A stretch of 64,000 nt of DNA. It comes from Galaxea fascicularis. Lineage: Eukaryota; Cnidaria; Anthozoa; Scleractinia; Euphylliidae. Below the pieces are notes generated by a model. The model made no database searches. It was not told the DNA's origin and saw only the letters and a program-made list of their open reading frames with translations. Positions within the stretch are counted from its first letter, which is position 1. Each line of letters begins with the position of its first letter. Shown here in pieces: positions 49,510 through 58,543 of the stretch. The stretch is taken from positions 8,553,705 to 8,617,704 of the forward strand of contig OX419338.1 in the NCBI GenBank assembly GCA_948470475.1, in the 5' to 3' direction. The position numbers and the translations under genes were made by a program.

Positions 49510-52500
49510 CCGTCTATCCGTAATCTGTCCGTCTGTCCGTCTGTTCGTCTGTTCATCTGTCCGTCCGTTCGTCTGTTCGTCTGTTCGTCTGTCCATCCGT
49601 TCGTTCGTTCGTTCATTCGTTCAATCTTCTTCTTCTTCTTAGGTATGGAATAATCCGTTCCTTACATGGAATGAAGCCGAGTTTGGTGGAATAAAATCCA
49701 TCAATGTCAAGTCAAGCCAGGTCTGGACACCGGATATCTACCTGTACAATAAGTACGTTATCAGACCTACTCGTTATTTACAATATCGTGGTCCACTAGA
49801 GTAAATGCTATTTTATTAGTGGTGGGAGCAAAGAATTTTCAATTACAAGTTCACAAATGTTACATTTCATTCAACAGCAGATAAGGAATATAAAAACAGA
49901 AGTTTATTTACCTAAGCTATAAATACCTATCAATACACTCTCCAAGTTTCACCTCTGAAGTATTTTTTTACTAACAATAAATTACCTCCACAACTTTCCT
50001 CTCTCAGCGCGAACAATGAACGTGAAGGAGGGATGGATCAGTTTAGTACCCAGATCGTTCTCAACTCCACTGGCTGGAGTAAGTGGCTAGCACCTGCTAT
50101 CCTATCGAGCGCCTGCAAGATGGATGTCAAATATTTCCCTTTTGATGCACAGGTGAGGTCAACATAAGCATCAAGAACAGATACAACAGAGACATTCATG
50201 ATACATTTGATGCTTAAGTGAGCATTTTTTGTATGCAATTGAGACGCTCACGCTCAAGTCTTAAATGAGGCAGATCTATTTACTCTCAGTGATTGTTGTC
50301 ATTCTAATCTGCCTTTAGACGTCTTCTTTTGCTTTCATCATCTAAGAAATTGTCCTGTTGGTCTCCCCATCCTTATCACTCGTATCAATTTTCAATCGTT
50401 TTCTTCAAGTTTCATCTGGTTAGAATGATCGTTTAATTTGTAAACTGGAAAAACGTCATTACTAATCCTTAAAGTTTCGAAATGAAATGAAAAATAGCGC
50501 AACGTTCACCCTTGTTAACTCAACAAAAGTTTTCAGCTCGAAATTGAACGTATTTTCAAATTATACCCGTTGTCGCATTCTTTGCTCCACTCAGAGAAGG
50601 AAAGCTGAATTTCAGATCATCTTATACCTTAAACGAACAACATTCGGCGAAACGTAAACTTAACAGTATGACTACCAAGTGGCACTTGTCATGTTTAGAA
50701 AGGATAACTCATTCCACACATAACATAGTGCTCCTTCCTTTATCCCTCCGTCGTCACAAAGAAAAGGATGAGGAAAGAGAACAAAAAGACACCAAGATTG
50801 TGTGGCCGAACGGAATGCTAAAATATTATATGAATACCAAACGGACGTGGTAAACCGGTTCAATCTTTACTTGGGTATCTTTTCCAATAACTTTGCTCAC
50901 ACTCAGCGCCAAACTGAACGCAATCAAATCCGAACGGAAATGATTATGAAAAACTATTTATATGTAAACTACGTGTGAGGTGAATCTTGCACGCCTGTGA
51001 AAAGCATAACGTAGTAACGGATCGTTTCATTCACAGTCTTGTGAATTAAAGTTCGGATCCTGGACGTACGATGGCTTCCGTGTCAACATTGTTCAAGAGG
51101 CAGCATTTGCTGACACTAAAAAGTTCGTGAGTAATGGTGAGTGGCAGCTTATAGCATTTCCAGCAAAGAGGAACGAGATGTTTTACGTTTGCTGTCCAGA
51201 ACCATACCCGGATGTAACCTTCACTCTACAGATTCAAAGACTGGCATTGTTTTACTACGTCAATCTTATCATTCCATGCCTGTTAATTACAGGTACGTTG
51301 TTAACCAGGATCCGTCCGACACTTGCCTGTACTTTCAATTTTCGAGAATTAATTGGCGCTGGGTAACACTTTTTTTTAACGGCTATATTTTTTAACTTTG
51401 TAAAAAGCTGTGTCTTTACCTTACAGACCACAGTTCACTCATATCTGGTCTAAAATCAGTTAGGGGAGATTAACAGTTTAAAGCGTCGCTATGATAACAT
51501 GACCACCAGGCATTTGCCTTACTTGGTGCATTATAATGTTGTATCAGCTGATAAGGGGCGGCAGTAATGATCCAAATTACTAGGATATTAATGCTGGAAA
51601 GTTCTAAGATAAGGTAGGAACTTTAAATTATTTAAGTGTCAATGTATTTGGCCTATAGTGTGACCTGACTTAATTAATTTCGTCTTCCACAGATGCCGCT
51701 TAGGGAGGCTATTAGTTATCATGCATTCACGGAAACTTTTCAATCCTAAAAAGTACTGGTCATTCAAAAGCGAAGAATTTACTTTGGACTGATCTGCGTA
51801 CACATGGCTGGGAAATCACTGAGAAATTAAACAATTTTATGCGCTTGGGGATTTCCTTTGACGGGCTCAAGTGATGATTTCATGGCTAGTTCTTCATTGG
51901 TAAAAAAAAGGGATTGATTGATTGACTGATTGATTGATTGATGTCTGGACTTCATTTCTGCATGTAAGGCGGGTCACTTACCTATCTGATTCCAGAATAT
52001 TCATTTAACTGTAACACGTTGATTTTAGTGCTGACAGTGACAGCCTTTTACCTCCCCCCTGAGTCGGGAGAACGCATCACGCTTGTGATAACCAACCTAC
52101 TGGCCATGATTGTGTTCATGTTGCTGGTCGCAGATATCATGCCATCCACCTCAGAAGTCATACCCGTCATCTCCATTTATTTTAGCAATACAATATTTGA
52201 GGTAAGTCTTCAAAATTGCAAGGAAACGCCATTATCCATCCTCCATCCTCGCGTGCTCATGTCCTTCGTATTTTTTTTTCAATTACCTAACATTTTAAGA
52301 TTCCACAACAGCCGCGACGATATCCAACCCTGGCTTTACATTTCGCATGAATAATTTGCATGAATTTTATATGGCTTCCCTTCACGGGTACACTAGAGAT
52401 CAGTTGTTAAAGGCTTTTTTATTGCACTTAACGATCCAAGACAAAGATATAGACTCTAAGACCTCTTGTTTGCATGAAATATCTAAAGAAAGCCACGTCT

Positions 52501-53271
52501 TAAATGTGTATTATTTATTTTCAGGTTTCTTTGGCTTTGTTGGGTACTTGCTTTATTCTCAAATGTCACTTTCACGACCCTGCCGCATCTGACTTGCCAC
52601 TCTGGGTCAGACATGTTGTCTTCAACTGGATAGCGAAAATTTTGCGCTTTAAAATTCACACGAAACGAAGACCGTCAGTTCCGAGTTTAACCAACCGGGA
52701 AACTGCCACTTCGCTAGGAAATGAAGCAACAGGGGTTATTCTAAACAACAACCCTGGGGTCAAAGATCCGCAAAGGCAAAGAACGGTTGATGGAAGCTTT
52801 CTTCCTTCCAACGGTATCAATCATTCCCTAATGAAACAGCTGTCCTATTCAAACCTGGTGAACGGCAACTACAAATCAGGGCCGACTCTTCCTCTTCAAG
52901 GAGACTTGGGTTCCATTCCACGACTGAACGTCACTCAACAGTCAGAGGACCGGTGCATTGCAGCGAGTATTGGGACTCTGACTAGCAACGATGAGCGTGG
53001 TCAGCGGTACAACTGCGACCCATCCTATAGTGAGGAATCTCGAGCACTCTCAAACGAAGACAGGCGCGTCGAGGAGTTGATAAAACTGCAGGAATTGTTA
53101 CTGGAACAAGTAAAGATTCTGACTAAAGTCGTGGCACAAAATGAACAACTCCAAGCCAAGAAATACGAATGGAACATGGTCGCTTCCATCCTTGACAAGG
53201 CTTTCAGAATTGCCTTTTTATTCATATTCTTCTTATCAACCATGACTATCTTCTATATTGCCCGAAGTTAG
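47568..53271 (+). CDS. Gene D: nicotinic acetylcholine receptor alpha-like subunit, complete, 8 exons
   Basis: Exons: 47568-47637, 48777-48946, 49082-49126, 49643-49752, 50008-50152, 51037-51292, 52029-52201, 52525-53271; 571 residues. Exon 1 (MCVLGQVMITVVAFFLKEVL, donor GGTGGAG/GTGAGG) is the least certain part. I chose it because it is hydrophobic, is 70 nt like exon 1 of gene A, and ends in the required phase 1. Loop-D Trp (SIWVRQ), WTPD/LYN loop A, Cys-loop C168-C182 with PFDAQ (Glu replaced by Ala), GSWTYDG and YVCCPEPY (Cys232-233) are present. Pre-M1 reads QRLA, nearer the muscle-type QR pattern than the RRRT of A. M2 follows SGE and has Ile at 12'. The cytoplasmic loop is Ser/Asn-rich; M4 ends YIARS. 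The third intron ends in a pyrimidine microsatellite that runs almost to the acceptor. Confidence 0.9.
48125..48360 (-). mobile_element. LINE 3' tail fragment, gene D intron 1
   Basis: The minus strand reads FNSFQGSFIPAMCRLVSNNL, close to the usual end of coral-type LINE polyproteins. It is followed by a 3' UTR and a CTATCTATCTATATC tail at its end (48,120-48,135). Confidence 0.5.
49433..49622. repeat. CCGT/CTGT tetranucleotide microsatellite adjoining a splice acceptor
   Basis: About 190 bases of CCGTCTGT, GTTCGTCT and CGTT units, followed by (TTC)n and the acceptor AG at 49641-49642 of gene D exon 4. Confidence 0.95.
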
Positions 53272-54489
53272 AAATCAGAGTTAACGTATCCGCTACATAC
53301 GTCTACTACCGTGAAATACCCACAGCCGTTGAATGGTTTTGTGCAAAGACTAGCAAAAAGTATAATCAAGGTAAAAGGAAAAAAAGACGCTAATTTAAAA
53401 AGCTTCCTTGCTGTTTTAAAAACAAGCATGTTCAGTTTCACTTGCATACGACTGATCAGCCTGTTTGAGTTAACAAAGACCGCCACATTTTTTGCTGTAA
53501 GGTAAGCCTGCAACCGACCCTAGATGAGTGACCGTGTATATGTGTCTATCTGACTGAAAACGATCACGAATTTGCTCACGCTAATCTTTGCTGGCGACGG
53601 TTGTTTCGATTGTTCATCCCAAACAAATGATCAATTGTACGTCCCACAAAACGTTTCCTTTTAATTAAGTCTAAAGGCCTTACGTTGCAATACAAATACT
53701 CTTGGCTTGGGTTAATACAACACTTAACACGTATTAAGAGTTTCTAGAATATACCGGCAGAAGGAGCATCTTAAACATTTTAATAATTAAATTAAGTTAT
53801 TGTAAGGTATAAGGAAATGATGCATTTAGGTAAAGTTCCGTTGGCGAAAGGTAAAACTACTGAAACTAGCCAAATACATTAATTGACAGAACATGTTATT
53901 TACCCGTAGTGAAATGCGTGATATTCAGAAATATAACTTGAAACTTGATTGTGTAGAGGCTGCCTGAAAATTGTGTTCTCTGAGTAGGTTACGTCACTCG
54001 TAACCAAATATTGGTCACATGATATTGGCCACATGATGCAAGGATCACTCTTAATTTCAATTCTCAATCACCAAAAATATCCACAAGTGGTGCTACAGTT
54101 AGCTGAAAAGCTAGTCGAGATACAGTTTTTTTTGTGGTAGTGTGGTCGACCGAGAACTCATAAAGGGAATAGAGTGGCATGCTGTACGACAGGTCGGACT
54201 TAGCTAATTTAGAGACGTTTGTCAAACGTCTAAACAAAACCAAAGCGAAAGGTACAAAATTGTTTGCTTTGCTAACTAAACGGGTTCTCATCTCTAAGTG
54301 TTAACCGAAAACTTCTATTCAAGTTATTCCGGTAACGATAGACCCTCGGTCTCGCTCGATCTATCAACTCAAAGGAGAAATTATTGTTACTTTCTTTTCA
54401 CACTTTGCTGTCAGAAAGAACGTCGCCATATTGTCGACAAGGCAGATTCCAAAATCACGGTTTTCTCCATTATTTATGAGACTTGTGGA
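53272..54489. other. Spacer after gene D
   Basis: No gene or clear repeat is recognised. The sequence is A+T-rich; a 3' UTR of gene D must lie at its left end, but no canonical AATAAA is close to the stop. Confidence 0.4.
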
Positions 54490-54712
54490 GGCAGGATGGC
54501 CGAGTGGTTTAGGGCGCTGGATTCCAATGTGGTGGTTCAAATCCCGCTCTGGCCACTAGCTGGTGTTGAGTTCTGGGTTCGTGCCTGGTTCAACTCCTCG
54601 GTCATCCTTGTAAATAGCCAACTGGTCTGCCTCCCGCCAGTTGGGATTCTTTGTTTCATTGTCCCTGAAAAGCCCCTCTAGGGGAGTGGTCAATTATTTA
54701 TTTATTTATTTG
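54490..54712 (+). mobile_element. tRNA-derived SINE
   Basis: The head is tRNA-like with RNA polymerase III promoter boxes: A box TGGCCGAGTGG (54497-54507) and B box GGTTCAAATCC (54534-54544). A non-tRNA body follows, and the tail is a short TTTA/ATTT repeat near 54,693-54,712. The 3' side does not complete a clean acceptor stem, so this is a retroposon and not a working tRNA gene. The ancestor was probably a Leu- or Ser-type tRNA. Confidence 0.75.
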
Positions 54713-55240
54713 TTTACTATCTGGCTCGGTTGCAGGATGAATTGTTTAATCAGTCACATTTCCAAACGTGCACTTGTAAACACAGCGATTTGTGTGTCAT
54801 GTGGACATTGTCAAGGTATTTCACGCGTGAGAATAATTACATCGCGTTGCAAAGTGCTGTCACAAAATATCTTCGCTACAGCTTTTCCGTTCAACAACCA
54901 ACACGTAATTCGATCAGTATAATACCAATTTTACATCTTCCCCCCTCAGCAAATATTACAAATATGTAAACATGCACGGCTGTATGAAGACTGTTTCGAC
55001 AAGTATTGATGGTTTCACTACATCACGATATTCTTGTCAGAAGTATCCTTAACAATCTCTTGATTATCACAAAATTATTAACCTTTTAACCATTCAAGCT
55101 ACTAAAGTACAAAAATAGTACTTCCAGACCACATGCAACGTTGTCTTCACTACATCACGGTATTGCCTGGCCTCCTTAGCGACCTCTTAAGGATCACAAA
55201 ATTAATTAACTTTATCTCGAGTAATTTTTCTTAAACTGAT
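54713..55240. other. Spacer between SINE and gene E 3' end
   Basis: No gene is seen. Two short direct repeats (CACTACATCACG.TATT at about 55,016 and 55,148, followed by related text) suggest a local duplication of about 130 bases. Confidence 0.4.
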
Positions 55241-58200
55241 TTACTGCCAGGCATAACTTGGAGCTTGCATAAAAATCACTGTCGTGGAAATTGCTAAGAT
55301 AAACAGAAACAACCAAAGGAAGAATTTGTCGATGATAGCAGCGATAAGTTGCCATTCTTCCTTCATGAATTCACCCCTCTCCTGGTCCTGGATATACCGC
55401 ACCATCTCAGCCACATCTCTAGAGATCTGTCCCTGGGTCTCCAGCAAATTCCTCGTCACGTGATCGATATCAATTTCTTCATCTGCCGGTTTAGTGTTTG
55501 TGACATTGGGCTGAGAATCGACATCGTTCAGATTCACCCTTGAATGTATGCGGCTGGGCGTACGGGTGTGACTGTGTGTATGGTAAAGCAAACCGTCTTT
55601 CAAGGCGCCGCCAAGATTGTCGTACATTGGCGGCATGCTGTAGCGGTTATTTTGAACTTGCTTGACACGCAGTATATTCAAATGCGGAAGGAGATCTCCC
55701 GCCAAGGTCGGTTCAGAGTTCTTCAAATGAAGGTTTTGCGAAGATGGCATCTGCACAGCCGAAATATTTGGAATCTTTCGATGGACAACAGGTTCAGGCT
55801 CCAAGTTTGCGTTTTCGTCTGTGGTGGGCTTTGACTGCGATGACTCTTTAGGATCTATACCATGAAGTATTTTCTTCACGGGTACTCTGACGAGACGAGC
55901 CAGCCAGACCAGGACGACGTGACGGACCCAATTCGGGACCGGTGTGTGAGATGGGTTGTTGAAATAGCACCTCAGAACTAGGCAGGTTGCTACAAGTGCC
56001 AGAGCCACCTTAATAGAAATACAAGTGAGAAATTAGAGCATTGTTACCGAAACGGCATACTCGATCAGTTAACAACCTCACGTTATTGCTTGTATTCTAT
56101 TATCTTAATATACATGTTTTGTTTAATCTTGTTGCTTTTTAATGAAAGAACAGTTAAAATTTAACACTCGAGAGACTGATAGCGACCAACAGCAGTTCAG
56201 GGCGCGGAATGCTAAACTACCGACCTTCACCTGTTGCGGTCTGTTTCGGAAAGAAAAAACTCATTATAACTGACCGGAATGATTGATACAAAAAAGAAGA
56301 CGTGGAAAGCTGTTTAATTACCAGTAGAACATGGTTGATTAAAAAACTGTTTAAACAGTGGATGGTGTATTTTGAACTAATGGAAATACCCAGCAGGCGA
56401 CTCAATAGACCCTTCTCCAAAATGGCGGCAATGGATTCGAATGAGTTAAAGTTGAACTGAATGAAAAACTGATACCAGAAATAGGAAGAGTACCTTTAGT
56501 TTAGTAACCCTGCAAAGTGTTAGCGTATCAGGTGTTATATCAGCTGAGAAAATATAAGTTGAATTTTGACAAAGTTACAGACGTTTGTATGACTGGGGGT
56601 ATGGCATATACCCCTCAGTCACACAAACGTCTGTAAATTTTTCATTTTTCAACTTACATTTTCTCAGCTGATATTACACCTAACATGCTGAAAATTTGCA
56701 GGGTTACTAAAGTAAAAGTGTTCTTTCTAGTGCTGCTATAGTTTTTAATTTTAACTTATTTGAATTTTCGGCTGCCATTTTTGGAGAAGGGTCTATTGAC
56801 CTAATACCTTATTGACTCCCAGGCGTAGAGCCTCAACAATTAAGAGAACAAAATTTAATGTTGGATATAAAAACGCTTTCGTCTTGATCTTGTTGTTATA
56901 TTTCTCTTTTCAAGTAAACATTCTGATTTCGTCTTTAAGGATGTGGCATTTAAAAGAGGACAAGGCGATACAAAATTTTCTCAGCACTTGCCTCAAAGAC
57001 ACTGCCATAGAAGTAAACCGAGATGAGAGGTACAGTCTCAGAGGTAGCGGGGATTATTTCCACTACCAATAACATAAAGACGGTCAAAGCCAAAAGATTT
57101 GTTATGACAAGGGTAAGACGCTCTCCAGACTCCGGTGGCAAATAAAACGATAAAAGAGTCAGGGCTGTCAAAAAAGAAGATAACAAAGTTATCAAATGAA
57201 GAATGATCGTCGCAAATCATTTGATTTCACATTCACAGTTCACATATGATTTCTTTCATATGCATCACTCATAACAAAGTTAATAAATAAACTGTGCCTT
57301 GAAAACTAGCCAATGCAGGGATAGATCAGTGGTAGCCGCGTGTTCATTAGCTTCCTTAATCTTGAACAAAAGGAATGCTGCCTCTGCATGGGGACGAGGC
57401 TGGCTATTTGCAGGTAACCTGAAAGCAGCAGGACACGTAAGAGGTACGGAGAGATAGTCCAGAGGGTTCAAGGGATATAACATGGTAAAGGTGTGTAATT
57501 GATGGACAGAGGGAAGTAGTTCTCCCATGACCGACGGTAATATCCAACAGTGAATGGAGTAAGCTCAACATTCCTGAACTGGTTGTTCGATAAGCAATTC
57601 ACTCTTCCTACTGAGAATGTTTTTCAAACTTATTATAAGCTTACAGGTAAATGGAAGGCAATTTAAAAAAGAATCTAAGGCAAAATTAAAGGCCAAAATC
57701 TTTGTGCAAAATGTTTGCTAGAGTGATCTGAATTCACTTTAAATCTTCTAATGGCCTATTCTTGCTTTGAACAACTGAGTGCTGATTTGTTTTCCGATCA
57801 CAGGGCACAAATGCGAACTAAGCTAGCCTATAGGTTGTTACCTAAGGTTATCAACCTACACTCAGTGAAATAAAACACAACTGTAAATATTACAAAACAC
57901 GTGTTACAACTCTGAAACTTCTAGCATACCTGATATTAGGAAACAAGGCGCGATCATATTGACAAAGTAAAACATATGCCGTCTCCGCAACTCCAAAGTG
58001 TAGGTGATATCGGGGTATGGCTCCGGGCAGCACTCGTAAACAAGCTCACTTCGATTGCAAGGCATGCTGGTGAGGTCCCACTCTCCATGCCGAATAAACT
58101 TTTTAATGTCACCGGTACATTTATTTGCCTCTCTCTCGGGAACAAGATCAAGCCTCAAGCCGTCGTAAGTCCATGAACCAAACTTCATGCGACACGTCTG

Positions 58201-58502
58201 AAAGAAAGTTGAATGTTGGAGATGATATTATGGTTAAGAATGGAATAAGAGGGCTTTTATATGCGAGATCAAATCAAAGAGAAAAAATTCCCACCCATCT
58301 GTCCTCAGTTATTTGACCTTAACTGCTAAAGACCCTTTGTAGATTTCGGGGGAAACCGGGGGTGCGGCGTTAGTCTCGGACAGCGGGTACAAGCACTTTG
58401 GACGTCCATGGTTTGTTGTTTGCTTGCTTGTTTTAACAATCGAGTGGGTAAAACCACTTCATTTGTTACAATTTTCAGGATCTTTCCACATCAGTGTTAA
58501 TA

Positions 58503-58543
<41 letters not shown>

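Noticed and set aside
49411..49616. Arg/Thr/Asp repeat protein on the minus strand
   Set aside because: Translation of the CCGT/CTGT microsatellite; no supporting exon structure.
54490..54560. Functional tRNA gene
   Set aside because: The A and B boxes are good, but the 3' part does not close a clean acceptor stem and is followed by a SINE body and TTTA tail.
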